Positions 24,709 to 34,277 are shown, numbered from the stretch's first letter. The stretch: 59,257 nucleotides of DNA from Actinomycetota bacterium (GCA_020052375.1 JAGVPG010000005.1:1-59257), one strand, 5' to 3'. The notes: a model not told the origin generated them from the letters alone. Made by a program: numbers and translations.

Positions 24709-26106
24709 TCATTTCACAATTGCCTGCTCTAGGATATCATGTACGATCGGACCGGCAGACTCGCCGCCAGTTCCGCCCTGTTCGATAATGACGGCGATGG
24801 CGATCTGCGGATTGTCGGCGGGAGCGAATGCGACGAACCAACCGTGTGTCACTCCTTCGGCTCCGATCTCGGCCGTCCCCGTTTTCCCTGCCACTTTATA
24901 GCCGGGGATCTGCACGACAGTGCCCGTGCCGTTTTCAACCACACCCACCATCATATCGTTAACAGTCTGTGCCGTGCTTGATGAGATGACCTCTCTGATC
25001 TGCCGGGTGTCGATCTGTTTTATGATCTGGCCTGACGGGTCACGGATCTCCTTAACCAGATACGGTTTCATCAGGACACCGTTGTTGGCGATAGTCGATA
25101 CGGCGAGCGCCATCTCCATCGGGGTAGCAATAGTCTTCGCCTGTCCGATAGCCGTCCAGGCGACGTCGACATCATCCATGGTGGCTGCGTTCTTGGTCGA
25201 GCTTTCCGCGAGCGGGATATCGAACTCGATGGTCTCATTGAATCCGAATTTGTCAGTATAGTCTACAAGCCGCTGGGCGCCCAGCTTTAGTCCGATCTGA
25301 GCAAAAACCGTATTGACCGACAGCTCGAGGGCTTCCCGGAATGTGACCTCGCCGAAGGTCTTGCCATAGTAGTTACGGATCTTGGTCGTCTGGACCTCGA
25401 GTGTTCCCTCGTCTGTGAACTGACTCGACGGGTCGAACAGTTTTTCCTGGATGGCGGCGGCGGAAGTGATTACCTTAAAAGAAGAACCGGGCGGATACTT
25501 GCCCTGCGTCGCCCTATTGACCAGGGGCGCGTTCGGATCCGCGCTTATGGCTTTCCAGCTGTCGTCGATCGTACCCGGATCGTATGTCGGTGACGAAGCC
25601 ATCGCGATGACCGCCCCTGTCTTAGGGTCGAGCGCGACAACTGCGCCCTTCTTGCCCTTGAGGTCGCGTTCCGCGATCTCCTGGATCTTAGAGTCAAGCG
25701 TCAGGACAAGATTGTTCCCTTTGCCTTCGGATTTCTTGAATTTGTTTATGAGCTGGTCTATAAACGAGATATCTTCTTTGCCCAGAAGGATCGAATTGTA
25801 AGATTGTTCCAGACCGGCCTTCTGGTACTTGTCGCTTGAGTAACCGATCACGTGAGCCGCTAGTTCCCCTTTCGGATAAGCGCGCTTGAACCTGGTGGCC
25901 GTCGGTCTGCTTTCAGCTAGTAAAACCCCGTCACTGCTGGTAATAGTCCCTCGTTGTATGGACAGTTCTTCTTCTACGGCGCGGGTATTCGCCGGATTGG
26001 CTCTTAAGTCCGGCCCCTGGACCATCACTATATATGAGAGGTTTAGCACCAGCAGCAGGAACAGGGCGGCAAAGACTATGCTGACGGTCCTTATCTGTTT
26101 GTTCAT
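24709..26106 (-). CDS. pbpA: Penicillin-binding protein, transpeptidase (PbpA-like)
   Basis: 465 residues. An N-terminal membrane helix (about 7-29), a short dimerisation region, and a transpeptidase domain with all three motifs: SSFK at 208-211 (nucleophile Ser208), SVN at 263-265, and KTGTAE from 408. It is shorter than HMW class B PBPs of rods, as in mycobacterial PbpA. It cross-links peptidoglycan made by the RodA/FtsW glycosyltransferase encoded upstream, with which it overlaps by 4 bases (ATGA). Confidence 0.93.
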   Translation of the reverse strand: MNKQIRTVSIVFAALFLLLVLNLSYIVMVQGPDLRANPANTRAVEEELSIQRGTITSSDGVLLAESRPTATRFKRAYPKGELAAHVIGYSSDKYQKAGLEQSYNSILLGKEDISFIDQLINKFKKSEGKGNNLVLTLDSKIQEIAERDLKGKKGAVVALDPKTGAVIAMASSPTYDPGTIDDSWKAISADPNAPLVNRATQGKYPPGSSFKVITSAAAIQEKLFDPSSQFTDEGTLEVQTTKIRNYYGKTFGEVTFREALELSVNTVFAQIGLKLGAQRLVDYTDKFGFNETIEFDIPLAESSTKNAATMDDVDVAWTAIGQAKTIATPMEMALAVSTIANNGVLMKPYLVKEIRDPSGQIIKQIDTRQIREVISSSTAQTVNDMMVGVVENGTGTVVQIPGYKVAGKTGTAEIGAEGVTHGWFVAFAPADNPQIAIAVIIEQGGTGGESAGPIVHDILEQAIVK

Positions 26107-27386
26107 GAGACCTGACTCGCCTCCTCTATCTGCTGGTTTGATACGAGTATCAATAGCCCGAACAGGATAAAGTTAGCCAGGATCGAACTTCCGCCATAAC
26201 TTAAGAATGGCAGGGTAATACCTGTCAGCGGGACTACTCGCGAGACGCCGCCTATGATAACGAATGTTTGTATGGCAAAAACCACTGTGAGACCGGCCGC
26301 CAGTAGCTTTCCGAATTCGTCGTCGGTCTTCAAGGCGATCTTGAAGCCGCGGGCGACAAGGACTATATAAATAGCTATCAATGCTACCACACCGATAAGC
26401 CCGATCTCCTCACCGAACGCCGAGAAGATGAAATCGGTCGATACGGCAGGGATCAAGTTGGGGAACCCGCGTCCCAGACCGCTGCCCCAGAAGCCGCCGC
26501 TACCGAAAGCAAAAAGCGACTGTACGAGCTGATATCCTTTTCCGCTGACATCCTGCCACGGATTGATCCAGATCTGGATCCGGCTGTTCACATAGCTAAG
26601 CGCCAATGCCGCTCCCGTGGCGCCGATCAGAAAGAGGAAGCTTCCGATCGCCACGTATAAGATCCTATCAGTCGCAATATAAAGCAATGTCAGGAAGAGG
26701 CCGAAGAACAGGAGCGACGCGCCGAGGTCTTTCTGGATGACCAAAAGGCCGACGGATATTGCCCAGAACACAAGGAGGGGCCCCAGGTGTTTTACGTCCG
26801 GGACGAACAACCTACCCACCTGCCGCGTAAAGATGGAAAGCAGTTCGTGTTTCTCGCTTAGATAGGCGGCAAAGAAGATGACAACGAGAAGCTTGGCGAT
26901 CTCTGACGGCTGAAAACTCAAAGGCCCGATCTTCAGCCACAGGTTTGGTTCAAAGAAGCCCGATCCGAACCGGATCGTCGAGACCAGAAGGATCAAGCCG
27001 ATCAAGCCCAGACTGTATTTATAACCGGCCAATGTCCTATAGTCGTCGACGACCAGGATGAGGAGCATGAAGACGATGTTTCCGATGACCACCCACAGGA
27101 ACTGGTATATGACCAGTGTCTGTGAAAGCCGGTATATCATAGCGAGACCTAGGCCCGTCAGAAGGCATATAAGCGGCAGCAGTATCGGTTCGCTATACGG
27201 CCGGAAGAATCTTAAGATGAGATGGTCGCTTATGTATAGCACAGCGAAGACGAGTCCGGCGGATATTATTATAGTCATGTCGATATACGGCTTCGCCAGA
27301 TAGACTGCGGCCAGCGCCAGCCACGATAGAAATATGGATGCCGTAAGGAGCTTAAGTTCGCGGTTTCTGCGGGATGACGGCGACAA
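26103..27386 (-). CDS. rodA: RodA/FtsW-family peptidoglycan glycosyltransferase
   Basis: 427 residues with about ten to twelve membrane helices. Family motifs are present: WLKIGPLSFQPSEIAKL, GKGYQLVQSLFAFGSGGFWGSG and a C-terminal GGSS. SEDS proteins polymerise lipid II on the outer face of the membrane. The TTG start follows TAGGAGG. The gene order PP2C - rodA - pbpA - kinase matches the actinobacterial block. Confidence 0.93.
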   Translation of the reverse strand: MSPSSRRNRELKLLTASIFLSWLALAAVYLAKPYIDMTIIISAGLVFAVLYISDHLILRFFRPYSEPILLPLICLLTGLGLAMIYRLSQTLVIYQFLWVVIGNIVFMLLILVVDDYRTLAGYKYSLGLIGLILLVSTIRFGSGFFEPNLWLKIGPLSFQPSEIAKLLVVIFFAAYLSEKHELLSIFTRQVGRLFVPDVKHLGPLLVFWAISVGLLVIQKDLGASLLFFGLFLTLLYIATDRILYVAIGSFLFLIGATGAALALSYVNSRIQIWINPWQDVSGKGYQLVQSLFAFGSGGFWGSGLGRGFPNLIPAVSTDFIFSAFGEEIGLIGVVALIAIYIVLVARGFKIALKTDDEFGKLLAAGLTVVFAIQTFVIIGGVSRVVPLTGITLPFLSYGGSSILANFILFGLLILVSNQQIEEASQVS

Positions 27387-27394
27387 CTTACCTC

Positions 27395-28114
27395 CTAGAC
27401 CCCTATCAGCACGATAGTGATATTATCTTCGCCTCCGCGGCTGTTTGCGGCATCGATCAAGGACCCGCAAGCGTTCTCGATGTCGTCGGCTTGTTGTATC
27501 GCATTCAGAATATCCGTATCGGCCAGCATGGACGTAAGGCCGTCGGTGCAGAGGATGACCCGGTCGCCGGGTACAAGTTCTTGCGTTGTCAGATCGGCGT
27601 CTATCGCCGGGTATGTGCCCAAAGCTTTCGTTATCACATGCCGGAGAGGGTGCATCTGGATGGCGTCAGGACTGACCTCACCGCGTCTGACCATCTCATT
27701 CACAAGTGTATGGTCCTCCGTCAGCTGTGTCATCTCTCCGTTGCGGACAAGGTAAGCCCTACTGTCCCCGACATGGGTCAGATAAAGAGTCATCCTGTCT
27801 AAGAAAGCGGCGGTCAGCGTTGTACCCATGCCCGAATACTCGGACCGGCCGGTGGCTTTTTCTACGATTGCCTCGTTCGCGTTAAGCACGGCTTCTTTCA
27901 ACATCTGTGCGATCTTCCCTTTATCGCCGCGGTCTATATGATCGTCGAACGACGCTCTGAATGTTTTGCACGCCAGAGCGCTGGCCACTTCACCGGCTTT
28001 GTGACCGCCCATGCCATCAGCAACGATATATATTCCTGACTCACGGTCGACCAGATAAGAGTCCTCGTTGATACTGCGGTGCCTTCCGGCGTTGGTGCAT
28101 GCCGTAAACTCCAA
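27395..28114 (-). CDS. pstP: PP2C-family Ser/Thr phosphatase
   Basis: 239 residues. The metal-binding motifs of PPM phosphatases are all present: NEDSYLVD, IVADGMGGHKAGE, LTHVGDSRAYLV, DGLTSMLAD and GGEDNITIVLI. There is no membrane helix after the catalytic domain, unlike mycobacterial PstP, so it is probably soluble. It should reverse phosphorylation by the two kinases of this block. TTG start with AGGTGG upstream. Confidence 0.92.
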   Translation of the reverse strand: MEFTACTNAGRHRSINEDSYLVDRESGIYIVADGMGGHKAGEVASALACKTFRASFDDHIDRGDKGKIAQMLKEAVLNANEAIVEKATGRSEYSGMGTTLTAAFLDRMTLYLTHVGDSRAYLVRNGEMTQLTEDHTLVNEMVRRGEVSPDAIQMHPLRHVITKALGTYPAIDADLTTQELVPGDRVILCTDGLTSMLADTDILNAIQQADDIENACGSLIDAANSRGGEDNITIVLIGV

Positions 28115-28136
28115 GTCCCTACGCCACCTTTATATC

Positions 28137-28598
28137 TTATTCTTTGAATCTGAATATCGTACTGCCGATTTTGATCTTCGTCCCGTTTTTTAGGGGTACA
28201 GCTCCACTAATGACCGATTTCCCGACGATCGTTCCATTGGTACTGTCTAAGTCCATGATCATGTATTCGTCCCGCTTCTTGATGATCCTCGAGTGCTGGT
28301 GAGATACGAGCGGATCCCTCAAAACTATCTCGTTTTCAGTGGAACGGCCGATCGTTACGAGATCGGACAGGGGATACATGCGTCCTTCGGCGACCGCGTC
28401 GCTCTCGATCACCTCGAGCGTCATATGACCGTTGGCGCTCCTTTGCTGTTTTTCGATCACGCCTTTTGCCTCACCATAAGGCACGGGTCGCTCGTAGATA
28501 TCGATGTATATCGCCTTGATGACTCGCCATAAAAAAACATAGATGAGAAGAAGAAACACAATATTAATGACGACCAGGTAGCCGGGTGTCAGCATCAT
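28137..28598 (-). CDS. fhaB: Membrane-anchored FHA-domain protein (FhaB/FipA-like)
   Basis: 153 residues. One N-terminal helix (about 7-28), a short linker, then an FHA domain with VTIGRSTENEIVLRDPLVS, HQHSRI and DSTNGT, the phosphothreonine-binding residues. It should dock onto phosphorylated kinases or division proteins at the membrane. AGGAG stands before the ATG, which overlaps the fhaA stop by 4 bases. Confidence 0.9.
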   Translation of the reverse strand: MMLTPGYLVVINIVFLLLIYVFLWRVIKAIYIDIYERPVPYGEAKGVIEKQQRSANGHMTLEVIESDAVAEGRMYPLSDLVTIGRSTENEIVLRDPLVSHQHSRIIKKRDEYMIMDLDSTNGTIVGKSVISGAVPLKNGTKIKIGSTIFRFKE

Positions 28599-29281
28599 CC
28601 GAGTCTCCTAAATTTAAGGTCGACCTTTCCAACGCTGATCGAGTCCCCGTTCTTAAGCGAGGCCTCCGATACGCGTCTGCCATTCAAGAATGTCCCGTTC
28701 GTGCTGCCCAGGTCGTATAGGTGGAATTTCCCTTCGGATTGTTTTATCTCAACGTGATGCCTCGAAAGGCTTGGATCGGGTATGATTATATCGTTGTTCT
28801 CCAAGCGCCCTATCCGGACCGTCCGCTTAGTTAAAAAGAACGTCTCCTGCTCGTCGCCGACGGAAAGGTCCAGCGCCGCCATGATCTCTCCTTCCGGTTT
28901 ATCTCCTCCCGAAGGCGTGACCAGTTTGGCTTCTATCCGGTTCTCTCCAAGGGCGAGGTCTTTATCTTCTTCAAGCATTATCTTGATATCGCCGATAGTC
29001 GCGTAGCGACGTGATTTCATATGCTTCATCAGGAAGTCCTTCAGTTCGCTGATGAGTTGGGGCTCGAAGGATGTGAACTCTTCTATATCTTCTTTACTCA
29101 AACGGATCGTGTATTGGTTGGGCACGTAGACCTTATTTACGCTGACAGTACGGCCTTCTTCCATCGACCGCACAAGCCGTTTGGCCAGTTCTATCGGCTG
29201 TATGGTCGACTTGAATCCTTTTTGAAAAACACCTTCTACGATTTTTTCCAGACGGGTCTCAAAGTCTTTAAGCAGGCTCAT
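28595..29281 (-). CDS. fhaA: FhaA-like protein: DUF3662 plus FHA domain
   Basis: 228 residues. The N-terminal DUF3662 domain (about 1-125: FETRLEKIVEGVFQKGFKS...PIELAKRLVRSMEEG) is followed by an FHA domain (about 150-226) with VRIGRLENNDIIIPDPSLSR, HHVEI and GSTNGTFLNG. The usual long linker of mycobacterial FhaA is almost absent. It is a cytoplasmic phosphothreonine adaptor for wall synthesis. It is 11 bases downstream of the kinase gene. Confidence 0.92.
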   Translation of the reverse strand: MSLLKDFETRLEKIVEGVFQKGFKSTIQPIELAKRLVRSMEEGRTVSVNKVYVPNQYTIRLSKEDIEEFTSFEPQLISELKDFLMKHMKSRRYATIGDIKIMLEEDKDLALGENRIEAKLVTPSGGDKPEGEIMAALDLSVGDEQETFFLTKRTVRIGRLENNDIIIPDPSLSRHHVEIKQSEGKFHLYDLGSTNGTFLNGRRVSEASLKNGDSISVGKVDLKFRRLG

Positions 29282-29292
29282 AATCTTTTTCT

Positions 29293-31089
29293 CTATCCGA
29301 CGATCATCTCGTTGTTCGCCTCTTCCACTGGTTCAAAATGGGCTTCATCAGCTTCTTCCGGTGTCCGGGGCAGTATAAGAAGGATGCCAACGAGTATTAT
29401 AAAGGAAGCCCCGAATGTTTGCATCAGTCGATCAAAAGCTGCGACGCTGCTCTTGTAATTGGAAAGCAAGGCAGCCTGGCCTACAAGAAGAAGGCTGGCC
29501 GATACAATGAAGCCTATAATGTCCTTTTGTAGAGATTTCCGTCTCACCAGTATGGCTACCAAGGCGGCGATCGCCCCCCAGAACAATGGTTGTAGTAGAA
29601 GCAGCGGGTTGTGGATGAAAGGCTGGATCATTGCTTGTACTGACTGGAAAGGATTTATATCGCCCCCAAGTATCTGTGCCAGCGTTTGTTTGTTAGGAAC
29701 ACTCATATACCGGATCGAATTACGGGTACATAGGTCGCTTATCTCCATAGCCAGGCCTCCGAGCGCGCCGATTACAAACGCCTGGACAGGATTCCAAAAA
29801 TAGCCTGTCATGATCGGGAAGACGAAACCAAAGCCGAAACTCGCCATATAGGGTGCCAGCAGACTGTACACGGTTGGAAAAGGCGAAACAAGAAAGAACG
29901 ACAGTCCGTAGACCGCCGCGGCGATAAAAAGAAACAACGGTAGGACCAACGCGATATCGGCCAGAGGCAATGCGAGGAGTGCCAGACTAGCCAGCAAGCC
30001 GATCCGCGGAAAGAGCCAGACGGCCACGAACACGATGAACGGTATCGCTTTTGTCATACCCGGAGTGTAAAAGACAGACTTACTTAGTACGTATGAAAAA
30101 GAAATACTTGTAAGTAGAGCGATGAAAGTCCTGTCGAAGAGACCTTTCCTGGATTTAATAAGATCGTGTACGCGTGTCTTCACGGAACCGGACAAAGAGA
30201 AAGCCCGACCGGGTATCTCCTGGACGACATCGGGTGTCCGGGAGATCATAGCGTAAAGCGGCTTTAGTATCTCATCCGCCGGTTCGAGAGTGAGCCGGCA
30301 TCTTAGAAGACCGTCTTCAAGATCTGATATCGTCTGGACGCGTTTAGTCCTCCCCTTGGCGAGCGCGGTATTGACGAGTTCGTCAAGAGTCGGAGATACG
30401 GCGCTGTTCAAATAGCTTAACGGTTCGGGCTCCGTATTTAGTATCTTAAAGATCATGGCGCCGGGGCTGGAAGCTGCGAAGGGGGACTCACCCGAAAGCA
30501 TCCTGTAGAGCACGACTCCCAGGGAGAAGATATCGGTACGCGCGTCGATGCGTCCGCCTCTTGCCTGTTCGGGAGACATATATGCGAAGGTGCCGAGGAC
30601 ATCGCCCTCATGAGTCATAGTCGACGAGGCGACGTGGGCGATCCCGAAATCGGCCACCTTAAGGTTTCCGTCCTTTGTGATCATGATGTTTTCCGGTTTA
30701 ATATCCCGGTGGACTATATTTTGAGAGTGGGCGACCCCCAGGGCTTCAGCCACTTTGATCCCTATGACCAGGCTTTCCTCAACGGACAATCTCGGTTTTG
30801 CCTCAAGGATACTGCTTAGTGTCACGCCGTCGATATACTCCATGACGAGATAGTGGTATCGACGGTCCTTAGCGAGATCGAAAATGCTGACGACGTTCGG
30901 ATGGTCGAGACTGGCGACGGCTTGCGCTTCTCTTACGGCTCGCGCCGCCGATTTGCTGAAAGCGTCGAGACGCTTGATGGCGACGATCCGGCGCATCTTG
31001 CGGTCGAAGGCTTTGAAGACCTCTGCGGAACCTCCGCGGCCCAGCGTCTCGATGATCTCGTATCGATCTAGAAAAACCTTTTTGACCAT
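29293..31089 (-). CDS. Ser/Thr protein kinase with a polytopic membrane domain
   Basis: 598 residues. The N-terminal kinase domain (1-~270) is intact: LGRGGSAEVF, Lys39, HRDIKPEN with Asp129, DFGIA. Instead of PASTA domains the C-terminal half (about 320-580) holds roughly eight to ten membrane helices with short loops, then an acidic tail. The membrane part could sense a lipid-linked signal, or carry one; I know no function for it. It is the first gene of the wall block, where other actinobacteria have no such kinase. AAAGG lies before the ATG; tRNA-Leu is just upstream. Confidence 0.85.
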   Translation of the reverse strand: MVKKVFLDRYEIIETLGRGGSAEVFKAFDRKMRRIVAIKRLDAFSKSAARAVREAQAVASLDHPNVVSIFDLAKDRRYHYLVMEYIDGVTLSSILEAKPRLSVEESLVIGIKVAEALGVAHSQNIVHRDIKPENIMITKDGNLKVADFGIAHVASSTMTHEGDVLGTFAYMSPEQARGGRIDARTDIFSLGVVLYRMLSGESPFAASSPGAMIFKILNTEPEPLSYLNSAVSPTLDELVNTALAKGRTKRVQTISDLEDGLLRCRLTLEPADEILKPLYAMISRTPDVVQEIPGRAFSLSGSVKTRVHDLIKSRKGLFDRTFIALLTSISFSYVLSKSVFYTPGMTKAIPFIVFVAVWLFPRIGLLASLALLALPLADIALVLPLFLFIAAAVYGLSFFLVSPFPTVYSLLAPYMASFGFGFVFPIMTGYFWNPVQAFVIGALGGLAMEISDLCTRNSIRYMSVPNKQTLAQILGGDINPFQSVQAMIQPFIHNPLLLLQPLFWGAIAALVAILVRRKSLQKDIIGFIVSASLLLVGQAALLSNYKSSVAAFDRLMQTFGASFIILVGILLILPRTPEEADEAHFEPVEEANNEMIVG

Positions 31090-31129
31090 AGCACCTTTTT
31101 GTAGAGAACGTGAGAGCTTGAGAGTTTGC

Positions 31130-31216
31130 TGGTGCCCCCGACTGGATTTGAACCAGCACTGTCCGAAGACAACTGCGCCCTGAACGCAGCGCGTCTACCA
31201 ATTCCGCCACGGGGGC
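31130..31216 (-). tRNA. tRNA-Leu(CAG)
   Basis: 87 bases with encoded CCA. Acceptor GCCCCCG / CGGGGGC, anticodon loop TTCAGGG (CAG), a long variable arm (GTTGTCTTCGGACAG region) and the T-arm GGTTCAAATCC. It lies 41 bases before the kinase gene. Confidence 0.96.
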
Positions 31217-31257
31217 GTAATACTGACGTAAATTATAACATAGAGCTGAAGGGCAGG

Positions 31258-31408
31258 AAGATGTCAAGGATGTCAAGGATATCAAGGATATCAAAGAGAT
31301 CTAAGAAGTCGAAGACGTCAAGGATTTCAAAGGGACCAAGAGATTAGATCTACGTTCGAGTATATATTCTTCGATATCCTTGATCTCTTCGACTTCCTCG
31401 ACATCCTT
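31258..31408. repeat. Long inverted tract of 9-mer repeats
   Basis: The left arm repeats AAGGATGTC/AAGGATATC-like 9-mers (31258-31335); the right arm (31369-31408) carries the complement (GATATCCTTGATCTCTTCG and on). They can fold into one long imperfect hairpin with a loop around 31340-31368. It fills most of the gap between tRNA-Leu and the gene at 31457, and shares its words with the repeat inside the HAD gene (1518-1593). Confidence 0.8.
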
Positions 31409-31456
31409 TTAGGCGTTTGTTATTATTACAGGGAACCCGAATCTGGACATTCCGAG

Positions 31457-32518
31457 GTGGCAAAAGTGGCAAACGGAAGTAACCTGTCATATTCACGCAG
31501 ACGCCGGTCTTTTTTAAATCTCAATCCACGGATCGTGATAGTAATACTAGTCGTCATATTCCTGTTTCTATGTCTGATCGGGCGAGGCACGTTTTCAAGG
31601 ATCGGATGCCAGCCTGACAGATCGACGGACTTGAGGAATTACGCGAACGATGCCAAAAAGGTGGTCGAGTCTTCAAACAAGACAGGCAAGTCCTTCAATC
31701 AGATCCGCTCATCTATCAAAGACATGTCAAGAAAAGACCTCGAGAAACAGCTCACCTCGCTGATGGCTGAGAGTAAGAAGACCCTCGATGAGGCGCAAGA
31801 AATAACTGTACCTGATGAGATGAAAAACGCCCAGACATATTTGATCGTGGCTCTCGACTTGCGGGCTTCAGCTTTGCAGAGTTTCAAACCGGCGATGTTC
31901 AACGCGTTATCCGATCAAGATCTTGAAGTGTCCGGCAAGCAAGTCAGCGCGTCACTGAAGGATGTCAGCCTTAGCGATAGGGCCTACGTGTTATTTCAGA
32001 CGAAGGTCGCGAAGATCCTTCAGGACACCAAGATAACGGATATACAATTGCCGGCCTCCGTGTACCTGCCTCAGGGAAACGAATACGAGCTGGCAGCGGT
32101 ACTCGAGTTCTTAAGAAGTATCAAAGAAGCTGGTAACCTCTCACAGCTTCACGGTGTTGCCATCTCCGAGATGACGATCGAACCGGGGGCAAAATCTGAG
32201 AACGACGGGGTATCCGTCCTTCCGGCGTCGGATACGATCTCCGTGAATCTGACTATCGAAAACCAGGGCAATCAGACGGAGATAAACATCCCGGTCGAGG
32301 TCACTTTAAAATCTGAGACACAGCCGAACGCTCAAAAGAAGAGCAAGTCGATAGCGTCGATTGCTCCGGGACAGAAGAAATCCATCAAAATAACCGATCT
32401 TAAACCTACTTCGGGTGATATCATTAATATGTTGACGGTTCGTGTCGGCCCCGTACCGGGAGAAAAACTCATAGATAATAATGTGGTCGAATACAAGTTC
32501 ACGGTTGAAAGAAAGTAG
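31457..32518 (+). CDS. Membrane-anchored protein with a CARDB-like C-terminal domain
   Basis: 353 residues. A basic N-terminus (SRRRRSF) and one helix (IVIVILVVIFLFLCLI) anchor it. A helical outer region (about 55-235) may be a coiled coil. The C-terminal ~100 residues (VNLTIENQGNQTEINIPVEVTL...IAPGQKKSIKITDL) look like a CARDB or immunoglobulin-like domain. No specific family is recognised. The start is GTG at 31457, with another in-frame GTG 9 bases later as the alternative. It is followed by the nitroreductase gene after 8 bases. Confidence 0.65.
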   Translation: MAKVANGSNLSYSRRRRSFLNLNPRIVIVILVVIFLFLCLIGRGTFSRIGCQPDRSTDLRNYANDAKKVVESSNKTGKSFNQIRSSIKDMSRKDLEKQLTSLMAESKKTLDEAQEITVPDEMKNAQTYLIVALDLRASALQSFKPAMFNALSDQDLEVSGKQVSASLKDVSLSDRAYVLFQTKVAKILQDTKITDIQLPASVYLPQGNEYELAAVLEFLRSIKEAGNLSQLHGVAISEMTIEPGAKSENDGVSVLPASDTISVNLTIENQGNQTEINIPVEVTLKSETQPNAQKKSKSIASIAPGQKKSIKITDLKPTSGDIINMLTVRVGPVPGEKLIDNNVVEYKFTVERK

Positions 32519-32526
32519 GCGGATCG

Positions 32527-33120
32527 ATGGAGATCAAGCACGCGATCAAGGAACGAAGGTCGATAAGATCATATAAAGATGACCCGGTACCGCGTGAGAT
32601 CGTCGAGAAGGTCATAGATGCGGCGACCATGGCGCCCAGCACCCTGAACGCTCAACCGTGGCTTTTTACCGTCTTGACCGGAAAAAAGCGTTTGGAAGCC
32701 ATAGCGGTGATCAAGAAATCATCGCTATACATGGAAGAGGCGCTGTCTTTAGTACCCGAAGGCGAAAAAGACAAGATCAAGAATCATCTGAAAAAAGAAA
32801 AGTCACGCATCGAACGCTTCTTTTCCGACCTTGGCGGAGCGCCAGTATTGATCGTTGTGACTATGCCGATGATAGATGATTGGACATCCAGGAAAATGGG
32901 TATCATAAGTTGCGGAGCCGCTATTCAGAACCTGATGCTGGCGGCGTACAACGAAGGTCTCGGAACGTGTTGTGTCGGCAGTTCGCTATGGGTCGAGGAT
33001 GCTTTGATGGAAATGCTGGGTATCAAGGACCACCGCCTGATAACCACCATTGCCTTAGGCTACCCTGCAGAAGAACCCAAGCCGACTCCCCGAAAGAAAG
33101 ATGTGATCAAGTGGGTTTAG
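32527..33120 (+). CDS. Nitroreductase-family flavoprotein
   Basis: 197 residues. ERRSIRSYKDDPVP at the N-terminus contacts FMN phosphate; APSTLNAQPW and the late GLGTCCVGS are family marks. Members reduce nitroaromatics, quinones or other small molecules with NAD(P)H in the cytoplasm. The physiological substrate cannot be told. Its 3' end overlaps larC, which reads toward it, by 4 bases. Confidence 0.88.
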   Translation: MEIKHAIKERRSIRSYKDDPVPREIVEKVIDAATMAPSTLNAQPWLFTVLTGKKRLEAIAVIKKSSLYMEEALSLVPEGEKDKIKNHLKKEKSRIERFFSDLGGAPVLIVVTMPMIDDWTSRKMGIISCGAAIQNLMLAAYNEGLGTCCVGSSLWVEDALMEMLGIKDHRLITTIALGYPAEEPKPTPRKKDVIKWV

Positions 33121-34274
33121 GGCGTTTTTAGCCCGGCCTTTTCAAACGCGGACAAAGCCGCCCGCACTATTTTTTCAAGAGGCACCCCGGACTCGCGCGC
33201 CATGTGTGCGCATACCTCATACTCCGGATGCGTGGATACGACTCGATCATCAAGCACACCGGTTTTGACCGGTATCTTACCGAATTCCGTATCGACTTCT
33301 ACTATAGTTCTGTCCAGGATGATCCGATCCCGATATGACACTCGTAAACCGAGAGTACCCGTTTCCTTGAATAGGATCTCGATGAGCTTGTTCGTTCTAT
33401 CTTCTTCGCATAAGAAGCTTAACGTGACCGCCGGGCGGTTCTTCTTCATATAGATGGGAGAACACCAGACATCAAGCGCGCCGCCAGCGAGCAGTGCCTC
33501 ACACGTATAACCGATCGTCTCTGGTGTCATGTCGTCGATGTTCGTTTCTATAAGACGCACTGTGTCAGATCCGTCTTTAGCTTGCCAGACATCTTGCGAT
33601 GATTCGCCGACAAACAGCCGGACGATATTCGGCCTTTCGGTGTCCGCGCTCCCGGCACCGCAGCCGGTCCGATCGACCTTCATAGACGGGAGAACGGGTG
33701 TCTGCGTTGCTAGCGCTTTCATGATCGACGCTCCCGTGGGAGTCACTGTCTCGATCGGCGAGTCGATGCCCCGGACAGCCATATCCTTGATGATCACCGT
33801 TGTAGCCGGCGCCGGGTTTGCCAGTGGCAGAGGCGAGCAATAGACTTCGTCTATGTCAAGCATCGACAAACCGATGATAGCGCCGGTTATATCGACTATC
33901 GCGTCCGTCGCGCCGACCTCATGGAAATGGACGTTTTCGATGTCGACTCCGTGTGCTTGTGATTCTGCCCGGGCAAGTTCCTCGAACACCTTGATCGATT
34001 CCATTCTTACGGTCTCTGATATGGAGCTTGATCCTATTATCTTCTTTATATCGTCGAGGGTTCTCGTTCCCGGATCGGTTGTTTCGCGGACCGTTACTTT
34101 GCTAGCCCGGATATCTTGTTTATAGACTTCTCTTACGTCTAATGTGAAGCCGTTCAGGTCTAGACCTGCTAGTTCTTTATTAAGCAAGTCGAAGTCGACA
34201 CCGGCGTCGACCAGCGCGCCGAGGATCATATCCCCGCTTATCCCGCCTATGCAATCAAAATATCCGACCCTCAC
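33117..34274 (-). CDS. larC: Nickel-pincer cofactor: nickel insertion protein LarC
   Basis: 385 residues in one unbroken frame; in Lactobacillus larC needs a programmed frameshift, here it does not. DCIGGISGDMILGALVDAG at the start, HFHEVGATDAIVDI and the C-terminal nickel-binding region are recognisable. LarC inserts Ni into the pyridinium bis-thiocarboxylate cofactor made by LarB and LarE. GTG start with GAGGAG in the end of larB. No larA gene for the racemase that uses the cofactor is in the window. Confidence 0.92.
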   Translation of the reverse strand: MRVGYFDCIGGISGDMILGALVDAGVDFDLLNKELAGLDLNGFTLDVREVYKQDIRASKVTVRETTDPGTRTLDDIKKIIGSSSISETVRMESIKVFEELARAESQAHGVDIENVHFHEVGATDAIVDITGAIIGLSMLDIDEVYCSPLPLANPAPATTVIIKDMAVRGIDSPIETVTPTGASIMKALATQTPVLPSMKVDRTGCGAGSADTERPNIVRLFVGESSQDVWQAKDGSDTVRLIETNIDDMTPETIGYTCEALLAGGALDVWCSPIYMKKNRPAVTLSFLCEEDRTNKLIEILFKETGTLGLRVSYRDRIILDRTIVEVDTEFGKIPVKTGVLDDRVVSTHPEYEVCAHMARESGVPLEKIVRAALSAFEKAGLKTP

Positions 34275-34277
34275 TGC

